Below, piece by piece: positions 46,096 through 58,300 of a stretch of 64,000 nucleotides of DNA (its first letter is position 1; each line of letters begins with the position of its first letter). The stretch spans positions 1-64,000 of the forward strand of contig NW_027490515.1 in assembly GCF_050948175.1 (NCBI RefSeq), read 5' to 3'. The translations under genes were made by a program, and so were the position numbers. Source of the DNA: Xylocopa sonorina. Taxonomy: Eukaryota > Arthropoda > Insecta > Hymenoptera > Apidae. The notes below the pieces were generated by a model. That model was given only the letters and a program-made list of their open reading frames with translations. It searched no databases and was not told the DNA's origin.

Positions 46096-49000
46096 CTGCA
46101 AACGCTGTTTCCTAGCGAGGAAGTGTCGCATTCACATTCATTTGAAGTGTAGACGAGGAATACATAACACTTCGCAAATCATGTTATATCTTACCATGAA
46201 ACATAGAAATGAGATGCGATATCGCGTTTTAAGAATCATATGAACTCGATTGCTACGATACGTAGACATCTGCAATCGCTATTTCCTAGCAAGGAAGTGT
46301 CGCATTTACATTCATTTGAAGTGTAGACGAGGAATACATGATACTTCGCAAATCATATTATATCTTACCATGAAACATAGAAATGAGATGCGATATCGCG
46401 TTTTAAGAAGCATTAGATAGCTATTGCTACGATACGTAGACATCTGCAAACGCTATTTCCTAGCGAGGAAGTATCGCATTTACATTCATTTGAAGTGTAG
46501 ACGAGGAATACATAACACTTCGCAAATCATGTTATATCTTACCATGAAACATAGAAATGAGATGCGATATCGCGTTTTAAGAATCATATGAACTCTATTG
46601 CTACGATACGTAGACATCTGCAATCGCTATTTCCTAGCAAGGAAGTGTCGCATTTACATTCATTCGAAGTGTAGACGAGGAATACATAACACTTCGCAAG
46701 TCATGATATATCTTACCATAGACCATAGAAATGAGATGCGTTATCGCGTTTCAAAAAGCACTAGAAAGCTATTGCCACGATACGTTGACATCTGCAAACG
46801 CTATTTCCTAGCGAGGAAGTATCGCATTCACATTCATTTGAAGTGTAGACGAGGAATAAATAACACTTCGCAAATCATGTTATATCTTACCATGAAACAT
46901 AGAAATGAGATGCGATATCGCGTTTTAAGAATCATAAGAACTCTATTGCTACGATACGTAGACATCTGCAAACGCTATTTCCTTGCAAGGAAGTGTCGCA
47001 TTTACATTCATTTGAATCGTAGACGGGGAATGCATTACACTTCGCAAATCATATTACATCTTACCATGAAACGTAGAAATGGGATGCGATATCGAGTTTT
47101 AAGAATAATTAGAACTGTGTTGCTACGATACCTAGACTTCTGCAGACGCTATTTCCTTGCAAGGAAGTGTCGCATTTACATTCATTTGAATCGTAGACGA
47201 GGAATGCATTACACTTCTCAAATCATATTACATCTTACCATGAAACATAGAAATGAGATGCGATATCGAGTTTTAAGAAGCATTAGAACTCTGTTGCTAC
47301 GATACCTAGATTTCTGCAGACGCTATTTCCTAGCAAGGAAGTGTCGCATTTACATTCATTTGAAGTGTAGACGAGGAATACATGACACTTCGCAAATCAT
47401 ATTATGTCTTACCATGAAACATAGAAATGAGATGCGATATCGCGTTTTAAGAATCATAAGAACTCTATTGCTACGATACGTAGATATCTGCTAACGCTAT
47501 TTCGTTGCAAGGAAATGTCACATTTACAATCATCTGAAGTGTAGACGAGGAATACATAACACTTCGCATATCATATTATACCTTACCATGAAACATAGAA
47601 ATGAGATGCGATATCGCGTTTTAAGAATCATATGAACTCTATTGCTACGATACGTAGACATATGCAATCGCTATTTCCTAGCAAGGAAGTGTCGCATTTA
47701 CATTCATTTGAAGTGTAGACGAGGAATACATGATTCTTCGCAAATCATATTATATCTTACCATGAAACATAGAAATGAGATGCAATATCGCATTTTAAGA
47801 ATCATAAGAACACTATTGCTACGATACGTAGAATTCTGCAAACGCTATTTCCTTGCAAGGAAGTGTCGCATTTACATTCATTTGAATCGTAGACGAGGAA
47901 TGCATAACACTTCGCAATGAATATTATATCTTATCAGGAAACATAGATATGAGATGCAATATCTCGTTTTAAGAAGCATTTGAACTCTATTGCTTCGATA
48001 CGTAGACATCTGCAAACGCTATTTCCTAGCAAGGAAGAGTCGCATTTACATTCATTTGAAGTGTAGGCGAGGAATACATAACACTTCGCAAATCATATTA
48101 TATCTTACCATGAAACATAGAAATGAGATGCGATATCGCGTTTAAGAAGCATTTGAACTCTATTGCTACGGTACGTAGACATTTGCAAACGCTATTCCCT
48201 AGCAAAGAAGTGTAGCATTTACATTCATTTGAAGTTTAGGCGAGGAATACATAACACTTCGCAAATCATATTATATCTTACCATGAAACATAGAAATGAG
48301 ATGCGATATCGCGTTTTAAGGATCATATGAACTCTATTGCTACGATACGTAGACATCTGCAATCGTTATTTCCTAGCAAGGAAGTGTCGCATTTACATTC
48401 ATTTGAAGTGTAGACGAGGAATACATGATACTTCGCAAATCATATTATATCTTACCATGAAACATAGAAATGAGATGCGATATCGCGTTTTAAGAAGCAT
48501 TAGAACACTGTTGCCACGATATGTAGACATTTGCAAACGCTATTTCCTAGCAAGGAAGTGTCGCATTTACATTCATTTGAAGTGTAGACGAGGAATACAT
48601 AACACTTCGTAAATCATGTTATATCTTACCATGAAACATAGAAATTAGGTGCAATATCGCATTTTAAGAATCATAAGAACTCTATTGCTACGATACGTAG
48701 ACTTCTGCAAACGCTATTTCCTTGCAAGGAAGTGTCGCATTTACATTCATTTGAATCGTAGACGAGGAATGCATAACACTTCGCAATGAATATTATATCT
48801 TATCAGGAAACATAGATATGAGATGCAATATCTCGTTTTAAGAAGCATTTCAACTCTATTGCTTCGATACGTAGACATCTGCAAACGCTGTTTCCTAGCG
48901 AGGAAGTGTCGCATTCACATTCATTTGAAGTGTAGACGAGGAATACATAACACTTCGCAAATCATGTTATATCTTACCATGAAACATAGAAATGAGATGC

Positions 49001-50759
49001 GATATCGCGTTTTAAGAATCATATGAACTCGATTGCTACGATACGTAGACATCTGCAATCGCTATTTCCTAGCAAGGAAGTGTCGCATTTACATTCATTT
49101 GAAGTGTAGACGAGGAATACATGATACTTCGCAAATCATATTATATCTTACCATGAAACATAGAAATGAGATGCGATATCGCGTTTTAAGAAGCATTAGA
49201 TAGCTATTGCTACGATACGTAGACATCTGCAAACGCTATTTCCTAGCGAGGAAGTATCGCATTTACATTCATTTGAAGTGTAGACGAGGAATACATAACA
49301 CTTCGCAAATCAGGTTATATCTTACCATGAAACATAGAAATGAGATGCGATATCGCGTTTTAAGAATCATATGAACTCTATTGCTACGATACGTAGACAT
49401 CTGCAATCGCTATTTCCTAGCAAGGAAGTGTCGCATTTACATTCATTTGAAGTGTAGACGAGGAATACATAACACTTCGCAAATCATGATATATCTTACC
49501 ATAGACCATAGAAATGAGATGCGTTATCGCGTCTCAAAAAGCACTAGAAAGCTATTGCTACGATACGTAGACATCTGCAAACGCTATTTCCTAGCGAGGA
49601 AGTATCGCATTCACATTCATTTGAAGTGTAGACGAGGAATAAATAACACTTCGCAAATCATGTTATATCTTACCATGAAACATAGAAATGAGATGCGATA
49701 TCGCGTTTTAAGAATCATAAGAACTCTATTGCTACGATACGTAGACATCTGCAAACGCTATTTCCTTGCAAGGAAGTGTCGCATTTACATTCATTTGAAT
49801 CGTAGACGGGGAATGCATTACACTTCGCAAATCATATTACATCTTACCATGAAACGTAGAAATGAGATGCGATATCGAGTTTTAAGAATAATTAGAACTG
49901 TGTTGCTACGATACCTAGACTTCTGCAGACGCTATTTCCTTGCAAGGAAGTGTCGCATTTACATTCATTTGAATCGTAGACGAGGAATGCATTACACTTC
50001 TCAAATCATATTACATCTTACCATGAAACATAGAAATGAGATGCGATATCGAGTTTTAAGAAGCATTAGAACTCTGTTGCTACGATACCTAGATTTCTGC
50101 AGACGCTATTTCCTAGCAAGGAAGTGTCGCATTTACATTCATTTGAAGTGTAGACGAGGAATACATGACACTTCGCAAATCATATTATGTCTTACCATGA
50201 AACATAGAAATGAGATGCGATATCGCGTTTTAAGAATCATAAGAACTCTATTGCTACGATACGTAGATATCTGCTAACGCTATTTCGTTGCAAGGAAATG
50301 TCACATTTACAATCATCTGAAGTGTAGACGAGGAATACATAACACTTCGCATATCATATTATACCTTACCATGAAACATAGAAATTAGATGCGATATCGC
50401 CTTTTAAGAACCATAAAAACTCTATCGCTACGATACGTAGACATCTGCAAACGCTATTTCCTTGCAAGGAAGTGTCGCATTTACATTCATTTGATTCGTA
50501 GACGAGGAATGCATAACACTTCGCAATGAATATTATATCTTACCATGAAACATAGAAATGAGATGCGATATCGCGTTTTAAGAAGCATTAGAAAGCTATT
50601 GCTACGATACGTAGACATCTGCAAACGCTATTTCCTAGCGAGGAAGTGTCGCGTTTACATTCATTTGAAGTGTAGGCGAGGAATACATAACACTTCGCAA
50701 TGAATATTACATCTTATCATAAAACATAGAATTGAGATGCGATATCTTGTTTTTAGAAG
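46096..50759 (+). repeat. 174-bp satellite array, block D
   Basis: About 27 monomers lying between two solo LTRs in opposite, converging orientation. There is no gene. It includes the empty paralogue (48879-48882) of the upstream solo LTR insertion. The longest stop-free monomer-frame runs are 46598-47494 and 49381-50277. One monomer near 48140 lacks a T (GCGTTTAAGAAG). It ends with GAAG, the left duplication of the next LTR. Confidence 0.97.
50756..50759. other. Target-site duplication GAAG of minus-strand solo LTR
   Basis: GAAG at 50756-50759 and 52306-52309. Uninterrupted paralogues with the same rare CTTGTTTTTAGAAGC context are at 53176-53179 and near 61876. Confidence 0.95.
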
Positions 50760-52305
50760 TGTCACGTCCCGGGGTGTGATTTCACTCGAAACTATGACAC
50801 GACGTCGTAGCCGTTCCCGAAACGAACGCGAATTGCGCCTGGACCGGGTTCGTTGGCGTTCTGGACTCTAATTACCGAATATTTAACGCGGCACTTACCT
50901 TTCGATGTCTTGATTTTACCGCTGTGACTCTCGTTCCAGGTATCGAGAGCGCCTTGGATCCGTGACCGGTATTGCTGCGGCGTACGGCTGGAACGGTTGT
51001 ACGGTCACAGGGATGAGTTTCCAGACGGGCTGACCCCGGCTGGCGGGTACGGGCGCTGGGACAGGACGATCCTGGGCACGAATGGGCCGGACGGCGGAAA
51101 AGGTATCCTTCGTAGGAACAGGAACTCGAGTGCAGAGATCGATGTATCCAGGAACACTGCCCACGTATTCGCGAATCAGACGACGGATGAACTCCTTCCT
51201 CCCCGCGCGTCGTGTACGCTTTTTCGGAGTCTCGAAGTTCATCAAGAGCACTTGTACTTCGGAAGATAACGGCACGGCTAAGCGCTGGTTCGCTCTAGCG
51301 GTACAGTGTCAACCTGGGCGCAAGATGCTCGATCACGGCAGGACTGAAGAAAGAGCGGCTAAGCGTTGGTTCGCTCTAGCTGTCTACCTTCAGGACTATC
51401 GCAGATGAATTGTAGAAACGTGTAATATTCGCGAGCGTACCCGTGGAATTGAGTTGAGGAACTTGTAATTGAAATAAAGAAGATTTGTATCTGGTATAAA
51501 CTACGTATATTCTTTAAACTTCCCTATGTTACTACACTTGACTAATTCTAAGTTATTAAACTAAGATTATAACAAGAAATTGAAATGGACTAAGTTACGT
51601 TACGGACTCCGCTAACGGAGATGAGATAGAGACGAAGGCATTGAGCTGGTAGCTCGTTGCTTATGAGCCAATTGCTCGAGTCGGAGAGAACTCCTCGGTT
51701 CGGAGTCGAGACTAGATGTGTCTCGTTCGGAGGCGCGATTAGAAGTGTCTATCAGATCTCGCATCCGCGACCTCCTCGGGTCGCGCGGCGCGCGAGTCGC
51801 TGGGCCCTCGCGGTGGGGCGGACGGTTGGAGTAGGGCGGCCGCTCGGCCCTAGCGGTGGGGCGGCCGGTCGGAGTGGGGAGCGGCCCGCGTTGAGCGTGA
51901 GCCGCGAGCGTCGAGTGCGCGCGCGAGCGCATCGCAACTTATCTCTAGCGTAACGACTAGGCGGCGTATGTACATGTATGTATTTAAATCTAGATGTGTG
52001 TTGTGGTGTATGTACAGAAATGAGTAGTGTACTTATACTATGATCGCATATACGAGAAGAGGGTGTACGGGTGCGTGATCGCCGGTGACTCGATGCGGTA
52101 CGTGGTGTGGTGCTCCTCGCCCTCGTAACGTGGGGTGAGGTCTTCCCTGACGTGTGTCGAGTACCCTTCCTCTCTCTCGTATCGTCGTCTCTGAATACTG
52201 GAGCGGCGTGTCGGCGGGTGGCCCGCGTACAGGGGCTCTGGATACGGATGCCGCTGGAGAAGAGGTTGACGCCGGAGGGTGGCAGGCGGTACGCCTGACG
52301 TCACA
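50760..52305 (-). mobile_element. Solo LTR of the same retrotransposon, - strand
   Basis: A complete 1546-bp LTR in reverse orientation, with matched GAAG flanks. Its TATA-like box is at 52030-52037 on the minus strand, so any transcript would run leftward into block D. It shares with the other solo LTR a G in the sense-strand ATTCGTGCCC context where full-length elements have T. It also has private changes, for example in the GACGACGGATGAACTCC segment near 51180 and CTCGATGCGG near 52091. The LTR open frames are at 51612-51932 and 50916-51242. Confidence 0.97.
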
Positions 52306-55300
52306 GAAGCATTTGAACTCTATTGCTTCGATACGTAGACATCTGCAAACGCTATTTCCTAGCAAGGAAGTGTCGCATTCACATTCATTTGAAGTGTAGA
52401 CGAGGAATACATAACACTTCGCAAATCATATTATATCTTACCATGAAACATAGAAATGAGATGCAATATCGCGTATTAAGAATCATATGAACTCTATTGC
52501 TACGATACGTAGACATCTGCAAACGCTATTTCCTTGCAAGGAAGTGTCGCGTTTACATTCATTTGAATCGTAGACGAGGAATGCATAACACTCCGCAATG
52601 AATATTATATCTTATCATGAAACATAGATATGAGATGCAATATCTCATTTTAAGAAGCATTAGAACTGTATTGCTACGATACGTAGACATCTGCAAACGC
52701 TATTTCCTAGCGAGGAAGTATCGCATTCACATTCATTTGAAGTGTAGACGAGGAATACATAACACTTCGCATATCATATTATACCTTACCATGAAACATA
52801 GAAATGAGATGCGATATCGCCTTTTAAGAACCATAAAAACTCTATCGCTACGATACGTAGACATCTGCAAACGCTATTTCCTTGCAAGGAAGTGTAGCAT
52901 TTACATTCATTTGATTCGTAGACGAGGAATGCATAACACTTCGCAATGAATATTATATCTTACCATGAAACATAGAAATGAGATGCGATATCGCGTTTTA
53001 AGAAGCATTAGAAAGCTATTGCTACGATACGTAGACATCTGCAAACGCTATTTCCTAGCGAGGAAGTGTCGCGTTTACATTCATTTGAAGTGTAGGCGAG
53101 GAATACATAACACTTCGCAATGAATATTACATCTTATCATGAAACATAGAATTGAGATGCGATATCTTGTTTTTAGAAGCATTTGAACTCTATTGCTTCG
53201 ATACGTAGACATCTGCAAACGCTATTTCCTAGCAAGGAAGTGTCGCATTCACATTCATTTGAAGTGTAGACGAGGAATACATAACACTTCGCAAATCATA
53301 TTATATCTTACCATGAAACATAGAAATGAGATGCAATATCGCGTATTAAGAATCATAAGAACTCTATTGCTACGATACGTAGACATCTGCAAACGCTATT
53401 TCCTTGCAAGGAAATGTCGCGTTTACATTCATTTGAATCGTAGACGAGGAATGCATAACACTCCGCAATGAATATTATATCTTATCATGAAACATAGATA
53501 TGAGATGCAATATCTCATTTTAAGAAGCATTAGAACTGTATTGCTACGATACGTAGACATCTGCAAACGCTATTTCCTAGCGAGGAAGTATCGCATTCAC
53601 ATTCATTTGAAGTGTAGACGAGGAATACATAATACTTCGCAAATCATATTATATCTTACCATGAAACATAGAAATGAGATGCGATATCGCGTTTTAAGAA
53701 TCATAAGAACTCTATTGCTACGATACGTAGACATCTGCAAACGCTATTTCCTTGCAAGGAAGTGTCGCATTTACATTCATTTGAAGTGTAGGCGAGGAAT
53801 ACATAACACTTCGCAATGAATATTACATCTTATCATGAAACATAGAAATGAGATGCGATATCGCGTTTTAAGAAGCATTAGAAAGCTATTGCTACGATAC
53901 GTATACATCTGCAAACGCTATTTCATAGCGAGGCAGTATCGCATTCACATTCATTTGAAGTGTAGACGAGGAATACATAACACTTCGCAAATCATGTTAT
54001 ATCTTACCATGAAACATAGAAATGAGATGCGATAATGCGTTTTAAGAATCATATGAACTCTATTGCTACGATACGTAGACATCTGCAATCGCTATTTCCT
54101 AGCTAGGAAGTGTCGCATTTACATTCATTTGAAGTGTAGACGAGGAATACATGATACTTCGCAAATCATATTATATCTTACCATGAAACATAGAAATGAG
54201 ATGCGATATCGCGTTTTAAGAAGCATTAGAACACTATTGCCACGACAGGTAGACATTTGCAAACGCTATTTCGTAGCAAAGAAGTGTCGCATTTACATTC
54301 ATTTGAAGTGTAGACGAGGAATACATAACACTTCGCAAATCATATTATATCTTACCATGAAACATAGAAATGAGATGCGATATCGCGTTTTAAGTAGCAT
54401 TAGAACTCTATTGCTACGATACGTAGACATCTGCAAACGCTATTTCCTAGCGAGGAAGTGTCGCATTCACACTCATTTGAAGTGTGGACGAGGAATACAT
54501 AACATTTCGCAAAACATATTATATCTTACCATGAAACATAGAAATGAATGCAATATCGCGTTTTAAGAATCATAAGAACTCTATTGCTACGATACGTAGA
54601 CATCTGCAAACGCTATTTCCTTGCAAGGAAGTGTCGCATTTACATTCATTTGAATCGTAGACGAGGAATGCATAACACTTCGCAATGAATATTATATCTT
54701 ATCATGAAACATAGATATGAGATGCAATATCTCGTTTTAAGAAGCACTTGAACTCTATTGCTTCGATACGTAGACATCTGCAAACGCTAATTCCTTGCAA
54801 GGAAGTGTCGCATTTACATTCATTTGAAGTGTAGACGGGGAATACATGATACTTCGCAAATCATATTATATCTTACCATGAAACATAGAAATGAGATGCG
54901 ATATCGCGTTTTAAGAAGCATTAGAACACCATTGCTACGATAGGTAGACATTTGCAAACGCTATTTCCTAGCAAAGAAGTGTCGGATTTACATTCATTTG
55001 AAGTGTAGACGAGGAATACATAACACTTCGCAAATCATATTATATCTTGCCATGAAACATAGAAATGAGATGCAACATCGCGTTTTAAGAATCATAAGAA
55101 CTCTATTGCTACGATACGTAGACATCTGCAAACGCTATTTCCTTGCAGGGAAGTGTCGCATTTACATTCATTTGAAGTGTAGACGAGGAATACATGACAC
55201 TTCGCAAATCATATTATATCTTACCATGAAACATAGAAATGAGATGCGATATCGCGTTTTAAAAAGCATTAGAAAGCTATTGCTACGATACGTATACATC

Positions 55301-58300
55301 TGCAAACGCTATTTCCTAGCGAGGAAGTATCGCATTCACATTCATTTGATGTGTAGACGAGGAATACATAACACTTCGCAAATCATGTTATATCTTACCA
55401 TGAAACATAGAAATGAGATGCGATATCGCGTTTTAAGAAGCATTAGATAGCTATTGCTACGATACGTAGACATCTGCAAACGCTATTTCCTAGCGAGGAA
55501 GTATCGCATTTACATTCATTTGAAGTGTAGACGAGGAATACATAACACTTCGCAAATCATGTTATATCTTACCATGAAACATAGAAATGAGATGCGATAT
55601 CGCGTTTTAAGAATCATATGAACTCTATTGCTACGATACGTAGACATCAGCAATCGCTATTTCCTAGCAAGGAAGTGTCGCATTTACATTCATTTGAAGT
55701 GTAGACGAGGAATACATAACACTTCGCAAATCATGATATATCTTACCATAAACCATAGAAATGAGATGCGTTATCGCGTTTTAAAAAGCACTAGAAAGCT
55801 ATTGCTACGATACGTAGACATCTGCAAACGCTATTTCCTAGCGAGGAAGTATCGCATTCACATTCATTTGAAGTGTAGACGAGGAATACATAACACTTCG
55901 CAAATCATGTTATATCTTACCATGAAACATAGAAATGAGATGCGATATCGCGTTTTAAGAATCATAAGAACTCTATTGCTACGATACGTAGACATCTGCA
56001 AACGCTATTTCCTTGCAAGGAAGTGTCGCATTTACATTCATTTGAATCGTAGACGAGGAATGCATTACACTTCGCAAATCATATTACATCTTACCATGAA
56101 ACATAAAAATGAGATGCGATATCGAGGTTTAAGAATAATTAGAACTGTGTTGCTACGATACCTAGACTTCTGCAGACGCTATTTCCTTGCAAGGAAGTGT
56201 CGCATTTACATTCATTTGAATCGTAGACGAGGAATGCATTACACTTCGCAAATCATATTACATCTTACCATGAAACATAGAAATGAGATGCGATATCGAG
56301 TTTTAAGAAGCATTAGAACTCTGTTGCTACGATACCTAGATTTCTGCAGACGCTATTTCCTAGCAAGGAAGTGTCGCATTTACATTCATTTGAAGTGTAG
56401 ACGAGGAATACATGACACTTCGCAAATCATATTATGTCTTACCATGAAACATAGAAATGAGATGCGATATCGCGTTTTAAGAATCATAAGAACTCTATTG
56501 CTACGATACGTAGATATCTGCAAACGCTATTTCGTTGCAAGGAAATGTCGCATTTACATTCATTTGATTCGTAGACGAGGAATGCATAACACTTCGCAAT
56601 GAATATTATATCTTACCATGAAACATAGAAATGAGATGCGATATCGCGCTTTAAGAAGCATTAGAAAGCTATTGCTACGATACGTAGACATCTGCAAACG
56701 TTATTTCCTAGCGAGGAAGTGTCGCATTTACATTCATTTGAAGTGTAGACGAGGAATACATGATACTTCGCAAATTATATTATATCTTACCATGAAACAT
56801 AGAAATGAGATGCGATATCGCGTTTTAAGAAGTATTAGAACTCTATTGCTACGATACCTAGACATCTGCAGACGCTATTTCCTAGCAAGGAAGTGTCGCA
56901 TTTACATTCATTTGAAGTGTAGACGATGAATACATAATACTTCGCAAATCATATTATATCTTACCATGGAACATAGAAAAAAGATGCGATATCGCGTTTT
57001 AAGAAGCATTAGAACACTATTACTACGATAGGTAGACTTTTGCAAACGCTATTTCCTAGCAAAGAAGTGTCGCATTTACATTCATTTGAATCGTAGACGA
57101 GGAATGCATAACACTTCGTAATGAATATTATATCTTACCATGAAACATAGAAATGAGATGCGATATCGCGTTTTAAGAATCATATGAACTCTATTTCTAC
57201 GATACGTAGACATCTGCAGACGCTATTTCCTAGCAAGGAAGTGTCGCACTTACATTCATTTGAAGTGTAGACGAGGAATACATAACACATCGCAAATCAT
57301 ATTACATCTTACCATGAAACATAGAAATGAGGTGCGATATCGCGTTTTAAGAAGCATTAGAACACTATTGATACGATACCTAGACATCTGCAGACGCTAT
57401 TTCCTAGCAAGGAAGTGTCGCATTTTCATTCATTTGAAGATTAGACGAGGAATACATGACGCTTCGCAAATCATATTATATCTTACCATGAAACATAGAA
57501 ATGAGATGCGATATCGCGTTTTAAGAAACATTAGAAATCTATTGCTACAATACGTAGACATCTGCAAACGCTATTTCCTTGCAAGGAAGTGTCGCATTTA
57601 CATTCATTTGAATCATAGACGAGGAATGCATAACACTTCGCAATGAATATTATATCTTATCATGAAACATAGATATGAGATGCAATATCTCTTTTTAAGA
57701 AGCATTTGAACTCTATTGCTGCGATACGTAGACATCTGCAAACGCTATTTCCTTGCAAGGAAGTGTCGGATTTACATTCATTTGAAGTGTAGACGAGGAA
57801 TACATGATACTTCGCAAATCATATTATATCTTACCGTGAAACATAGAAATGAGATGCGATATCGCGTTTTAAGAAGCATTTGAACTCTATTGCTTCGACA
57901 CGTAGACATCTGCAAACGCTATTTCCTTGCAGGGAAATGTCGCATTTACATTCATTTGAAGTGTAGACGAGGAATACATGACACTTCGCAAATCATATTA
58001 CATCTTACCATGAAACAAAGAAATGAGATGCGATATCGCGTTATAAGAAGCATTAGAAAGCTATTGCTGCGATACGTAGACATCTGCAAATGCTATTTCC
58101 TAGCGAGGAAGTATCGCATACACATTCATTTGTAGTGTAGACGAGGAATACATGACACTTCGCAAATCATATTATATCTTACCATGAAACATAGGAATGA
58201 GATTCGATATCGCGTTTTAAGAAGCATTAGAAAGCTATTGCTACGATACGTAGACATTTGCAAACGCTATTTCCTAGCAAGGAAGTGTCGCATTTACATT

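Larger units (their letters stand above)
43985..50398 (+). repeat. 2783-bp tandem duplication of satellite, one copy carrying the solo LTR
   Basis: About 43985-47615 (with the LTR and one CTGC removed) matches about 48318-50398 at an offset of 2783 bp (16 x 174 - 1). Before the LTR the raw offset is 4333 bp, which is 2783 plus 1546 plus 4. Shared rare variants include GCATTTCAACTC, AAATTAGGTGCAATATCGC, GTAGATATCTGCTAACGC and GAATAAATAACAC. A third, partial relative lies at about 55440-56530. Confidence 0.9.

Noticed and set aside
55628..56602. Long satellite ORF (324 codons) as a protein gene
   Set aside because: It is a run of 174-bp monomers lacking the two stop-bearing variants. It begins at a non-ATG codon, and neighbouring monomers with identical sequence context carry stops or single-base indels.
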